A DNA stretch of 64,000 nt from Escallonia rubra (GCA_033065855.1 JAVXUO010000360.1:26001-90000), one strand, 5' to 3'; positions 46,642 through 59,158 are shown, counted from the stretch's first letter. A program made the numbers and translations. The notes: generated by a model from the sequence alone, not told the origin.

Positions 46642-47549
46642 TAGGGGTGAGCAACAAACCGATAAAATCGATCCGAACCGTTCAAACCGATGAAACTGAA
46701 CCGATCGAATCCGAACCGTTGATGAGCTTGAATGGCTTGGTTTGAGATTTTCAAACCGAGGCCGGTTCGGTTCGGTTCACGGTTCAGGATTTCCAAACCG
46801 GTACTAAACCGAACCGAACCGAGGGTTACATTATTATAAAAATATATATATATATACCTTACCCTGATTAGCTAATAATTAGGGTAGAATAAAACCTGCT
46901 CACCCTAAATCAACCTTCTCTTCGAATTCTACATTTTCAAAGCCATTATTCACTACATATTGCATCATTTACACTATGGCTCCTGTAGCGTAAACATGAA
47001 GCTAATAGGTCAATTATATTCAGTATTCCAGTAGAGTCAAGAATGATAAAATACAAGTCATGCCTCATTGGAGAAAAATCAACTAATAAAACTTTAGAGA
47101 AGTGTAGATTTATTAGATATTAAGACTTAGGAAATTATCTTTCATTTTTTACTACCATTGTGATGCACACCCTCCTGGTCTAGTTTCCTGCTCAACTGTA
47201 AGGAAATAAGTCTTAAAATTGGTACTATGTTAATCCAGTAGCAATCATGTTGAAAGCTCAAACAATGTAGGAAAGAGAGTAAATATTCCCATAAACCATG
47301 AGCACACAAACAATACGGTAGCCAGTTATAAATTATGTTAAGTTATTATTGGCTATTGTTTTTTTTTTAAACATAATAATGTTTAAACTACGCTCAAACC
47401 AATCCGAACCGTTCAATTTGAACCGTTTGAACCGTTCAAACCGAGATGTCTTGGTTCGGTTTGATTTAAGAATTTATGAACCGAAGTTCATTGGTTCGGT
47501 TTGCGGTTTGACCCCCAAACCGAACCAAACCGAACCGTGCTCACCCCTA
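46642..47549. mobile_element. Non-autonomous hAT-type element with CGAACCG subterminal repeats
   Basis: The ends TAGGGGTGAGCA and TGCTCACCCCTA (the latter with one intervening base) form a terminal inverted repeat. The perfect 8 bp target duplication ACTGCAGC lies at 46634-46641 and 47550-47557. Both subterminal regions are packed with CGAACCG/CGGTTCG and AAACCGA motifs in both orientations, as seen where hAT transposases bind. The 908 bp interior has no transposase. The frame at 47349-47570 is a by-product of the repeats. Confidence 0.93.
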
Positions 47550-47557
47550 ACTGCAGC

Positions 47558-48161
47558 AGTACAACCTTAGATATTTTGCTGCGTGTGATACAGGATTCCT
47601 GCATGTTGCGGTCCTCTATTTACGTTCTCTCTCTACTAATCTTTTCTTCACAGCAGTTTTGAATTTTTCGCGTGAGTACAAATTAGTTGTTCCGATAATA
47701 TCTAGTTATCCTTGGATAAATTTTACTCAAACATTTTTTGAACTAGATCGCCTGTTTGCAAAGCACGTGATCGTTTCTCCAATAACTTAAGCCAAAGAGC
47801 CATCAAAGGGACCAACTTCAATGATCATTTGGTTACATCAGTTCTCCTAACAATCACTATCAACTTTGTGTTCAGGGAACTCTTACCAAAATTACTTGTT
47901 CGAAAGGCAAGCAGAGCCATAGGCATCTAAAGTTCCCACTTGGACACGTGAGTCAAGAACAGTTTCTATGGCATTTCAATGTTAGTGTCTAAAATGTGCT
48001 CAAACCGATATAAGGAGCTAATCAGAAATTGCTTTCAACATCTACCGTTGCTTTCCATTTTGTCTTTCCATCCTACTACTATGAATTGAAACCTCCCGTG
48101 TGGCGAGGTCAAGATGTAATTGAACAGCAGGCGATGCAATTTACACATGGTTCTTACACTT
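47558..48161. other. 3' flank of the L1 gene
   Basis: No coding family was recognised. On the minus strand this is the region downstream of the L1 stop codon and should contain its 3' UTR and polyadenylation site. I could not single out a poly(A) signal with confidence. Confidence 0.5.
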
Positions 48162-51100
48162 TCAAACGTTTGCTGGAAGCTTGAAATCAAGCATCTCCCG
48201 TATGTTTAACCGCAAGGAAGGCCCCATCGATGAGCATATATGTGCACTTTTCCAGTATACTCCTTTTGCACCGGATGGCTTGTTTGTTTCTATTGATGTC
48301 TGTCAGATTAAGAAAACAAACACAACATATGAAACGTGCCTAGATGTAATGTGTTTTTTATAGCACGAGGCCGGTTAAAAATAGAGGAGATATCATACCA
48401 CCGCAGCAAGCAGGTTTATGAGAAGATCTTCTTCTGTAAAATCTACCTTTCCAAAGCGCAAGTGAACAATACCCGTCTTGTCTACTCTGTATTCAACTTT
48501 GCCCTGCTTGAATTCCCCTATAGCCTGCGATGATGTGATCATATCAACTCATTCCTTTCTACTGAACTGAAGAGTGCAAGCTAGCACGTACTCAATCTCA
48601 ACAGTATAACACATACATAGCGCCTCTACTATAACTGAAGATTATAATTATTCTGTCGTGTGTACATTTTTTCTTGGTGTTTATCCCCTTATTACATTTG
48701 TGTAGCTGAAAGATTGACTAAATAGCGCTACTTTGTATGTGACTGTGAGAAGGAGTATTTGGTGGATACCTTGGGTATGTTGGTTGTAACAGTGCCAGCC
48801 TTCGGATTTGGCATGAGTCCTCTAGGTCCCAGAATCTTTCCTATACTAGCAACTTGATGAAGAATGACTGTCAGCACATATAAACCTCATGTAACTTAAA
48901 TGTACACCTTTTTTATCTTTCTCCATATTATAAACCCAAAACAAAAGAAGAAAAAAACTAAACAGAATTGAAGCAACATATGAAGCTGCTATTCACATGG
49001 TAATTGTTATCTTGGGCTCTCACAATGTACATTTAATTCGAATGATAATGCGAGGATGATTTTACCACATAGAAAAATTAGAAGGGCTTCTATTTACATA
49101 TTTAATTTGGAAGACGAGATGTATAGGCCTCCCTTCCTAACAATTACCAAAAAGTGATACCTCGAAGCTTGAAATATACTAAAAGAAAAGTGAGAATGGA
49201 ATAATTCTCAGCAAAAAGGTTCGGAAGAGAAAAAAAAAGGGATGAAAGAGAGCGTCCCTAGTCATTACAGGTAAATAGCTCTTTTACTTGAATAATCTAC
49301 TAGTTCCCATGTCTGCAAGTCTTCTTAAGTTTCTTTGCTTGGGAATATGGAGCTAGCGGCTCTAACCTTTACAAGCTGGTGAAGATAAAAGGAAGTCTAT
49401 GCAATTGAATATGTAGTATGAGAAAGTAAACAACACCTTGGGCATCATATCTGGCGTGGCAATCAATTTGTCGAACTCCAAGAATCCCTCTTTTATCTGT
49501 TGTATCAAGTCTTCACCACCCACCAAGTCGGCTCCTGCACTTTTTGCTTCGTCAAACTTTTCACCTGCAGAAATATGGATTCAGGATAATGAGATGGCAA
49601 TCAAGTTCAAGCATCATGAATAAATGTAAGTTGAACAGCATAAAGATTCATTGTACGAGGTGCATGACAAGGATACATATGGAGAACAGTTAATCAAGAT
49701 CAGACGTACACTTGTGGGATAACATTCCCCAAATTGGAGCCCTCCCACTGCAATATTGTCTAAAAAACTTGAAGATATGTGATTCACAAGTGCCATGTGA
49801 GGATATTTGGAGTGGGAGAGTCCAAATTTGGGGTGGGAATATTATTTCCTACTACATATAACTCGGAAGTTGGATCTTGACAAAAAAGAAACTCGGTTAC
49901 AAGTGCATAGAAGCAGCCTCCCCATGTTTTCTGGTTTCTAATCCAAACAACCAATAAACGTGATATGTGATCCCATTGACAACATACTAAGCCTTAATCC
50001 CAACTAGTTAATGATAGCATGCAATGCTTTCACTCACTTATTGCAGGTGGCATGGAACAATCGTTTGAGTTCCACCTTTCTCTCTCATCGTAGTAATCCC
50101 AATCTGACCTCTATGCATCAATTGTCTATCGATTCTACCTAAAGACCATTTTCAGACCTTATATTATACCTATGTGCTTCTCTTATAATTTTATGATGAT
50201 TGTTTACGACCAATTATGTATTTGTTCCTCTGCCTCCATTCAAGTTGTTTTCTTCCTAAGTAAAAAAATGTAGCCAGTGCCACAGGCTGTGCAGTACAAA
50301 ATGTTGCAAAAAGGGATTAACCTGATAACAAGATCAACAGCAGGGTAACGAACTTACCCAATTTCAAAGAAATTATGCCCCAAGCCCCTGTAATGTCTTC
50401 CATTTTTTAGGTCAATTTCTGTTGATTTTACCACTACGAGTGTGACTCTAGGTATTCCATACATCCTTCCCTAGCCAAGACATTCATAATCATTTCTATT
50501 TCCAGACCTCTCTTTTCTGTATTTCATGAAGGGAAATGCTATTTCCACCCATTTTTGTAGCTACATGCAGTTTAGTGACAACTATTTCATGAATAGAAAT
50601 GCTATTTCCACCCCTTTACGCGACAAATGAGGAGGTCGAATAGCATCTTAGGAGGTGGAAATAGCCTTTCCTTCCATGACATCAAACCGACTTACAACTT
50701 ACGAGCCATCCTTTTATGGTGGCTTAATGGTAACATACAATGCAAATTAACAATTATTTGCCTCGTCCTTCCTTTCATCAACCAGCAGTTCCTACTGAAC
50801 GCATAAGCACCTATTGAGGAGCTGGAAATACAACTATTTAGCAAATAAAATTTGCTTCTTCTTTAGCTCAGACACACCGCAGCTGCATAAACACCTGGTT
50901 TCTCATGCTAATGAAAAATGTTACTAGGAACTAAATAAGAAGAATAAATAAAGGAGCATATCTATAAGTGAATAAGTAAAACTTGAGAATCGTAGCTACC
51001 TTGAGTGAGAACAGCCACTTTAACGGTCTGTCCAGTTCCTTTGGGCAAACTCACCTACGAAGAACATGAATCAGACAGCCGAGAGATAATGAAGATGCCA

Positions 51101-54100
51101 AAAACCACTTAAAAGCATCGAGTTCTCACTGTTGCCCTCAGCATTTGATCTCCATATTTCGGGTCAATATTGAGACGGAAATGAGCTTCTGCAGTTTCGA
51201 TGAACTTTGTGCTTGCCATTTGCTTGAGCAGTGCTATTGCTGTTTTTAGATCATACTCTTTCTTGGTTTCCCTTAATTTCTGAATCTCCAAAAATCTTTT
51301 GGACCTACTCTGATAAACCAAAAAACAGGGAGGACAATTGAGTGCATGTATGATTGGTTAAGCGTAGACAATAAGACGAGCAGAAAAAGTAAGGGGTCAA
51401 GGAGAGGTTACATAGAGAATCTATCAATCAAAGAAACAAAACAAAGAGACATAGCCAGTAAACCTTAAAAGCAGGCTAGTATCCCGAACTAACTAAAATA
51501 TAGAAGGTATATTTGAATCCAAGTTGGTGGAATCTAGACCAGCAGTAACCCTTAATAATAGTTAAAAAAATTTATTTATATGACTCTGGGAGTGAAATCA
51601 AGCATAACCATTTGTGACTCCATGGCAGTTGTAAAAACGAAAAAACATAAACAAATTCCATTCATGTATAAGCAGTTTAAAAGAGTTTCAAAAAGGTTGA
51701 GTTCTACAATAAGTAGAAACAAAATGACAAGAGAAACGAAAATGCAGAAACGATGCCAATAGCTAGCGATGAGATTCATATAGACGGACTGAATGCATTT
51801 CATTACAAGGAGACAGAACGTACCGAGTCGGCAAGAAAAATCATAAAATCCCCTCCGATATGAGGAACAAAGTCCAGAAATCAATTTAGTGATGTTGCAA
51901 TTTGTATTTGCATTTATTTGTTCATACTTATCTTGTATTTTGAATTCGCATCTCCTATTGTATTGCCTATATAGTTAAATATTATGATCAACAACATGAT
52001 GGAAACTTCTTGAATCTCTGCCTATCTTTATGGTATCAGAGCCTCACAAAAGCACAAAGACCTCTTTTTATACGTGGGACCAGCACCAATTTCTTCAAAT
52101 CATAATTTCTAGTAGAATGTGGTCTCCACTGATGATTTTTCAGTTTTCACTACATTGTGGTTGTATCGAGTTGAGAGAAAATCACATTTCCCATACTACA
52201 TTCTTTGCCAAACAAAAGATGGCGAATACTTAATTTGGAAAAGTAAAAATGTTTTCCAGTCATCTAGAAGAGCAGGGATTAGTAAACAAGACTTTTCAGA
52301 TCATTTACATAACTGTGCCATCAAACACCATGTTTCCAGTTTTTGGTACATTCGCAACAAACAGCTGTGTAGGATGAAATCATAGGCATGTGTGGAATTC
52401 GGTCTTGTTATTGTTTTCAAAGCCTCAGTACCTTCACAGTATTCAGTTAAGGCTTTAGTCACAGCCAGTTTTGTGTTTAGCACAAGGCATAAAAAGTCCA
52501 TATCGTATACAAGATGAAACCACATTATACTTTTGCAACTACAACCTTAGATTATTTTCAGTCTATTGTACCAGCGAAATGAATTTATCAAAAATATAAA
52601 TGTACCAGCAAAACAAAATCGAAGACAAGTGGTGGAACTCAATCTTTTCCAAGCTTCAAGACCTTTGCCATATTGAGTCGAGATATAGGTACTGCGTGTT
52701 TTGTGTTTAGAAGACTACCAGCAGCGCAAGGCATACCAGGTCACTAACGTATACAAGAAGAGACCGCATTATACCATTGCAACTACCACCTTGGACTGTT
52801 GTCAGACTAATGTACCAGCATTCAACTACTGCTATTGCATGAAAACCATCCTCATCATTTAATCTTGCTATAGCTTGAGTTGTCAATCACTCACAAGTGG
52901 CATCCCTTTACTCCTTTACCAACCACAGTTTCTGTTGTTTTGTTGTTGGAAGTCTCGTGTGCTTGAAAGATAGAGCTGTTGCTACGCCAGTCAAACAAGA
53001 GGAAGGTGTAGGTCTTGTTGACAACTCAAGTCCATTATTCAACCTGCTTCGCACATTCCTACTGTAGCAACATGTGTGGATGTATGATTCATCAATATTG
53101 ATTTAAAGAATGCCTTCTTACATGGAAAATTTACATTCATGTTGATCAAGAGAGTAGAGAACCACCAGGTGCGATACAACTTATCCGGAGAAGGTATGTA
53201 ACCCTGTATGGACTTAAACAGACACCTTGGCCCTTATTCAATTGATAGTGACCTCTTAGTTCTTACTAAGCTATGCTTTAAATCGCGGTGATGCACTCTT
53301 TTATGTATGTTTTTTTCTGTCAACGACATTGTCATCACAGTTACTTTGAATTTCATATTAAAACCTCATTCATGTCCTAAGTTGTGAGCTTTAGTAAGGA
53401 TCTTGGACCACTTCATTATATTGCAATTGAAGTCACACCAACTTCTGCAGAGTTTCATTTTCCAGAACAAACTCACAAAGACCAAGGATCCAAACTATGG
53501 TGATCAAGCCTAGTCAGATGTCAAACCCTGCCGAAGTTTTATTGGAGTGCCCTAATCTGACAATAACAAACCTCTCATAAGCTGATATAACCATATCTCA
53601 ATATTTGCAAGCTCAACTATTACGCATTTTGAAATGGTTCTCAGCCTAGTATCAGGGTCTTAGTTGCACAAAGCGGGGGCGGGGGGAGGCAGGAGCTGGA
53701 TGGGGAACAGGGGCGGGGGAGGCGTAAGCACCTGGAAGAATCTAAGGTTGGGAGCGGCTTTGATAAATAAATGCGTAAAGCGTATTACCATTTGTTTAGT
53801 ATAGTTTACACAAGAAAGAGGGAGAGAGAGAGAGAGCACTGATTGACAAGCTTTGTTCTCTCGAGGAGGGTATCCAGCAACAACAGACAAGGAGGCTTTG
53901 AGGACTTGAAGGAAGAGAGAAACAAGGAATTAAGTTGAAAGGGGCTTGATTTTCAGGTACTCTCTTCACTTGTTCCATGCATCTCTGTCCAGCTAACGGG
54001 ATTGAATTCCCATATTAGCTTGGGACGAGATCCCATGGAAGTACTAACTTGGGATCGCAAAAGCGAGTTTCCGAGAGAGAGTGTCGCCATATTAGGAGTT

Positions 54101-57100
54101 TCCTGCTACTAAGATCAGGGTACAAAGCCACCCATTGATGCATAATGGTCATGCAGATAGAACTAGCAAACTGGTCCTGCTACCCCCACCAGATATTGCA
54201 CGTTCTCTGGTCCAAATTGTCAGACAACAATTGCTCACTCCAGGGCCAAATGCTCTAGCATCCACATGTTGTCTTATATAATTCGTGATCTTGATAAAGC
54301 ACAACCTGGGTTATATCTACTCTTATGTGACGATTTGCTTCTCTGCGTGACAGTAAGTTCTGTGTTCTATTCACGGATGAAACATATAAAGAATTAATTA
54401 CCAATTTTTGGGGAAACAATCACTCTTATTTCCACCATCACAAATATTATTGATAGGTAACGGACCCTTAAAGCTAGAGCATATCCTTGGAAACGAAAGA
54501 AAAAGAGAAATCGTAGATTTTGAGAGAAAGGGCAGAAGATTTTAGTACTTAGCATATTAGCTGAGTCCACTTGTTATTAGGTTTAGTCTTCAGTTTACTT
54601 AGTTACTATATTTTCTAAGTCCTTTTCTCATCCGAAGTACCCTTCTTCGAGCATTTTAAGCAGAGATAACTAACAAATAGAATTTTCAGAAGCAAGCAGC
54701 TTTGCTTTTCTTTTCTTTTCAATGGTGAGACTTAGTTGACTCTCTTTTAGGTGTGACTCCTAGAAGGCCTTAGTGAGACTCTAAGGTTTTCCTATCCTTT
54801 ATTATTTTCTTTCCTTATTATGTTTCCCATTAAAAAAATACAAGGATACTGTTCACAGCTCCCTAAACAGCCACAAGTCAGCCAATTAAACCCCTCTTTG
54901 TTGTTCCTAAACACTAATCCTAGCTTCTCAATTAAAAATCCTATTATCCTAAGCCCCAACCCACCGTCATTGATCAAAGGACAGCCTTACAAAAGCCCTT
55001 GTTAAGGATTGTCCTACATCAGTTTTGGTATCAGAGACGGTTGTTCCTGGCTGCAAGTTCTATGCAATCAACACCATGGGTTACTCAATGAAAGAAATTT
55101 CAGCCGTTTGCGGATCGCTCCAGACGCATGAAGAACGATTTTCCAATTTTACTATGAAGTTTGATAGGTTGGAACAGCTCTTGGAAAAGGGCCACAACCA
55201 AAAAGAAGAAGCTCGCGATGAGGGAAGGTCTTGGAAGTTTCAATCTACTATTACAATGGATGATAGACTACATCTCGAGGCCAATGATATTTATGGTGAA
55301 GAGGTAAATTTTAATGAATGGACTTTGACTATGGAAAGTCATTTCAGTTCTAATTCCATTCTGGAGAATGTGATGGCTTGCTTTGCAAAAGGAAAACTTA
55401 AAGGGGCGGCACGTGTAAGATCTTAAAGGGGCAGCACGTGTACGGTGGTATAAAGTTAAGGAGCTTCTTTCAAAAACTGATTAGCCACCTTTACCCACGT
55501 CGTAGCAGATGAAAGGTAAGTAGAAGGAACAATTTCCACCCACCAGATTTCAACAGCACGTGTATCCCAAGCTCTTCCCACCCACACAATGTGCTAAATC
55601 TGGATGTAAAGACAACGAGCAACAAAATTTTGGTATGCTAAATCAAGAGGCTTACGAGAGTAAAGTATGAACAACTAGAGGTAGCATGTGTATGTTGGTA
55701 AAGCTGAGGAAATTCGTCCCAGATTTGATCAGCCACCTTTAACTATGTGGGAGCAGATGAAAGGTAAATTGAAGGAGCGTTTTCTACTCGCCAGATTTCA
55801 ACAAAACGTGTATGACAAGGTCTTCCCACCCACGGAAGTGTGCTAGATCTAGATGTAAAGACGACAAGCAACAAATTCAAATTTTGGTATGCTAACTCAA
55901 GATGCTTACGAGAGTAAAATCTGTAAGACTAGAGGTGCTAGACAGAATAATGTCCTTTCATTATGGAATACATGGTGGTTATGGTCATTATGCCTATATG
56001 CGTCCGAACATTCTTTAGGAAACAATCGTTGAAGCAGGTTAAAAGCGAGAAGATAAGCCTGCTACGGATATACCCCAAGAAGCTTCTTTTAGATGTTGAA
56101 TGAAAGAATACATGGATGGAACAGAGGAAGAATGACTTGGAGTACTTGGAAGTTTTCTAATTGCAGTTTCATGTGCTTTGCCTGTTTCTTGCAAGAATCC
56201 GAAGGAGCCTATTGAACCTAGATAGAAAGCTATTGAGGATGCTAGCCAACACGTTGAAGGGAGTCCTTAATTCATGGAATTCACCTCAAGTTTGAAAGAT
56301 CCAATAAGAGCGCTTCCTAAAACCAATAGATTGTTTAATATGCTACAATATATCAGGATCCATTGCTTTTGCCAAATATGAAGATCAAAGAGTTGAAAGG
56401 TATCAAGAATCAATTAAGTGATTTACTCACCAAGAGAAAGACGTATAGGAAGAGATCTCCTGAGCACAAATTAAACGTCCAAGACGTGTATCAAGGATCA
56501 AACTCGAAGTTCTTTCAAGCCACGGGGGGTTTGGGGGGTGGGGGGGAATTTGTAGGGAACGGACCCTTAAGCTAGGGTATACTCTTGGAAACGAAAGAAC
56601 AAGTGAACATGTAGATTTTCAGAGAAAGGGCAGAAGTATTTAGTAGTGACCATATTAGTTGAGTCCACTTGTTATTAGGTTTAGCCTTTAATTTTAGTAG
56701 CTACTATATTTTGGAAGTCCTTTTTCTATCAAGAGTAGTCTTACTTTTGGTATGTACTAGATTCTTCCCAGTAGGAAAGCTCTTCACTTTCTGTGTATAT
56801 AAGCAAGCTTTTTAAGCAAAATGAAGAGAGTTCATGAGTAGTACTTTAATAGTAAGCCGCTTTGCTTTTTTTTTTTTTCTTCATTGCTGAGACTCCATTG
56901 ATTCTCTTCTAAGGGAAACTCCTAGAAGACCTTAGTGACTCTTTCCTATCCTTCATTTATTTTCTTTTCTTATTCTGTTTTCTATTCAAAAAAACGATTC
57001 ATGGGTACAGTTCACCCTCACCCTAAACGGCCTGAAATCAAAAAATTAAACCCCTCTGTCATTCCTAAACCCTAATCCTAGCTTCTAAATTCAAAATTGT

Positions 57101-58063
57101 ATTAACTTTAGCCCTAGCCCACCATCCTTGATCGTAGGACAGCCTTTAATACCCCTTTTAAGGTCCATCCTAAATTGATTATTCCCTTCAAGCATCAATT
57201 GTCGCTGAACTTTTTGCCTAAGCCTTTCTTACATAATCACTTCCAGGACTTGCAATCAAACTTGGTGTCTGGCTTCGTCCACAGTTGAGTTTGAGTGAGT
57301 GTTTACAGATTAACAGATTTCATGATACTATAAAGTCAGCAGCAAACATCATCCAAACCTCTAAGCTTCGAGAAGCAAAGATATCGGGGATGAGTTACTA
57401 ATTTATCTGTAATTACCACGTTTTATTTATTACAAATCTGTTCAACTAATTAAAATTCTGTGTAACACTTTTAGTTTGGAAGGATAAAAGCTTAAACGGA
57501 TTCACATAAAACTAAAAACAGCAAAAAATGAATACAAAAACTAATACTACTGTCTATATATTTCACCAAAATAACGATTTTTCCTCTTCTCAAACAACCA
57601 ATAATTCAGAATTCTGCGTGATAATCTTAATTCAGAAGGATAGAAGCAAAACCCACGTAAAGAAATTGCTCAATAAAACTAATCAAAATAAAGATCATAC
57701 TCTGTCTCTTTTGAGGGGCAATGCAGCTTTGCCTTTCTTGGGCTTTTTTGGAGGCAGTGAAGCAACACCTGCAGCAGCATCAACCAGCCCACCTTCTTCC
57801 TTCTCCACATCCTCTTCCACCTCAGCTTCAGCAGCCAAAGCAGAAACGACAAATGGGTCATTTCTGGGTGAATGAACATCAGCCCAAATGGTGCCTGATT
57901 TTCTCTCTCTGCAGCACCGTAAGACCAGCGGGTAGAGGGAGAAGGTCTTGTGGGAGGTGAACGAGATGGGCTTGGTGGGCCTGAAGGAGAGACATTGGCC
58001 GAGTTCTTGCGAGAGGAGAGAGGATGGGGCGTGGGTTAGTGTTAGAGTAGCAGAGGAAGCCAT
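48162..58063 (-). CDS. RPL1: Plastid 50S ribosomal protein L1, nuclear gene with seven exons
   Basis: L1 binds 23S rRNA at the mobile stalk of the large subunit; this product should act in the plastid stroma. Exons on the minus strand: 57701-58063, 51130-51309, 51000-51054, 49437-49564, 48770-48853, 48399-48524 and 48162-48299, about 357 residues, close to known plastid L1. Exon 1 (start [15 protein letters not shown]) is a Ser/Thr-rich transit peptide, then an acidic linker, and ends [16 protein letters not shown]. Exon 2 begins [20 protein letters not shown]. Later motifs are [36 protein letters not shown], the L1 signature [40 protein letters not shown] and [17 protein letters not shown]. 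Frames join cleanly and introns are GT-AG, except that the intron before exon 5 ends AA. Intron 1 is 6.4 kb and filled with retroelement DNA. The gene may be functional, or damaged at that acceptor. Confidence 0.93.
49715..49849. mobile_element. Small hairpin MITE in L1 intron 3
   Basis: The left arm GGGATAACATTCCCCAAATT and the right arm, inverted, GGAAATAATATTCCCACCCC are imperfect inverted repeats of about 35 bp, both continuing through a GGA.CCTCCCACT block. The spacer is about 60 bp. No clear target duplication. Confidence 0.5.
50532..50671. mobile_element. Second small MITE in L1 intron 3
   Basis: The ends GGAAATGCTATTTCCACC and (inverted) GGAAAGGCTATTTCCACC form an 18 bp terminal inverted repeat. 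A third internal copy of GAAATGCTATTTCCACCC lies at about 50598-50616, suggesting an insertion into or duplication of the same family. No certain target duplication was found. Confidence 0.6.
51893..52060 (+). mobile_element. LTR end and primer site of a decayed retroelement (probably copia)
   Basis: ATGGTATCAGAGCC at about 52030-52043 is a Met-tRNA primer site. The A/T-rich block before it (from TGTTGCAATTTGTATTTGC at 51893) resembles a short LTR. No partner LTR was found. It sits in L1 intron 1, opposite to the gene. Confidence 0.5.
53040..53645 (+). pseudogene. Decayed Ty1/copia reverse transcriptase fragment
   Basis: Readable in broken frames: a [15 protein letters not shown] stretch (about 53100-53140; intact copia has QLDVKNAFLHGDL), a [11 protein letters not shown] stretch (about 53195-53230; intact LYGLKQAPRAW), and VNDIVITV near 53325, the worn form of the YVDDMI box. 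The order and spacing match copia RT. Many stops make it non-coding. It lies in L1 intron 1 in the opposite direction to the gene and probably belongs with the primer site near 52030. Confidence 0.75.
54451..55021 (+). repeat. 5' LTR of the intronic element
   Basis: 571 bp, similar to 56551-57177 along its length with several indels; the 3' copy has an extra ~60 bp including TTTTTGGTATGTACTAGATT. It ends CCTACATCA just before the primer-like site. Confidence 0.85.
55025..55960 (+). pseudogene. gag-like remnant with an internal ~245 bp duplication
   Basis: The open frame 55025-55426 (about 130 residues) starts just after the primer site, with a coiled-coil-like N-terminus ([20 protein letters not shown]) and [12 protein letters not shown]. 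Its continuation has gag-like [21 protein letters not shown] readings, matching the WxxMKxxLxxRF pattern of plant gypsy gag. This part occurs twice, at about 55432-55675 and 55690-55930, both interrupted by stops. No zinc knuckle or protease follows. Confidence 0.6.
56551..57177 (+). repeat. 3' LTR of the intronic element
   Basis: 627 bp, beginning TGTAGGGAACGG after a G-rich tract. Its last base is placed by the ATTAT duplication. Divergence from the 5' copy is larger than for the other LTR pairs in the window, so this is probably an older insertion. Confidence 0.85.
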
Positions 58064-58248
58064 TGCTGCTGTGTTGCTCTCTCTGGTTAGCCACCGTGGG
58101 TCTGTGTATACGTCCCTGAGTCTATCCTTCTAATTGTTGATAAGAGTCTGTGAGGCCTACCATAAAAACTTCCAGTTGAATGGGATTTTACCGTTTATGG
58201 AAATGTTTTCAACTGCGTAGGATTTTTATGTATTATTTTAACTGCCTA

Positions 58249-58252
<4 letters not shown>
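58064..58252 (-). promoter_or_regulatory. L1 5' UTR and proximal promoter region
   Basis: Only about 190 bp of ordinary sequence separates the L1 start codon from the first (TA)n tract, so the proximal promoter must lie here or across the TA-rich DNA. I see no clear TATA box in this stretch on the minus strand. An upstream out-of-frame ATG lies at 58094. Confidence 0.4.

Positions 58253-58307
<55 letters not shown>
58253..58307. repeat. (TA)27 microsatellite
   Basis: An uninterrupted TA run of about 55 bp, ~190 bp upstream of the L1 start codon. Confidence 0.97.
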
Positions 58308-58309
<2 letters not shown>

Positions 58310-58516
58310 TTCTTATCATATATTAAAATTTTCAAATTGTTTTGTATTTTAACTTTTCTTTTAGATTTGTCTATAGTTATATTATCTAATTTTTTGTATT
58401 AAGTTGTTTTTAGTGATACTAGACTAGGAGATAACCCTTTCAGTTCATAGAATGCTTTTCACCTTAGAGCGTTTTCACCCCAAAATAATAAACAAGTTAA
58501 AAAAGTAAGAGACTTA

Positions 58517-58592
58517 CTTGTATATATACATACATGTATATAGGTGTATATATATACATACATGTATATAGGTATATATATGAATATAGGTG

Positions 58593-58634
<42 letters not shown>

Positions 58635-59107
58635 CATTATATATATGTGTATATATATATATGTATATATATATGTATACATATATATATACAGATATAT
58701 ATATACACATATATATATATATATACATGTATATATACGTATATATATATATATATACATATGTGTATATATATACGTATATATATACGTATGTGTATAT
58801 ATATACGTATATATATATATATATATGTATATACGTATATACGTATATACGTGTGTATATATATATATATATACGTATATACGTATATACATGTGTATAT
58901 ATATATATGTACATATATATAATGTGTATATATATATATATACGTATATATATAGATATACATATATACATATATACGTATATATGTACATATATACGTA
59001 TATATGTATATACGTATATATAGATATACATATATACATATATACGTATATATGTACATATATACGTATATATATATACGTATATATATATATATATATA
59101 TATATAT
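58517..59107. repeat. ~590 bp TA-rich array with CG/CA/TG/AG interruptions
   Basis: Almost purely alternating purine-pyrimidine: (TA)n broken every 6-12 bases by ACG, ACA, GTG or GATA. Several sub-blocks repeat (TATATACGTATATACGTATA; ATATAGATATACATATATAC twice, about 58949 and 59018). Tyr/Ile-rich frames stay open in every frame on both strands and are not genes. It ends exactly where viral sequence begins. Confidence 0.95.
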
Positions 59108-59158
59108 GGACAGACTCCAAACTATAGAACCCAAAGGTTCTACCATCCAAGACCTTCA
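59105..59158 (+). repeat. 54 bp inverted copy of internal viral coding sequence
   Basis: TATGGACAGACTCCAAACTA and the following bases to 59158 are the reverse complement of 63154-63207 in the polyprotein (linker before the protease), with one clear mismatch. It is oriented opposite to the rest of the virus and lies exactly between the TA array and the viral non-coding region. Confidence 0.9.

Larger units (their letters stand above)
54451..57177 (+). mobile_element. Non-autonomous LTR element inside L1 intron 1
   Basis: The LTRs are 54451-55021 and 56551-57177 (GTAACGGACCCTTAAAGCTA / GGGAACGGACCCTTAAGCTA starts). The flanks carry the target duplication ATTAT (54446-54450 and 57178-57182). 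A primer-like TGGTATCAGAGACGG lies at about 55027-55041 and a G-rich tract (56523-56546) precedes the 3' LTR. The 1.5 kb interior has only a gag-like frame and its decayed, partly duplicated continuation; there is no pol. Orientation is opposite to the L1 gene. The right LTR end is TTG instead of CA, a terminal mutation. Confidence 0.87.
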
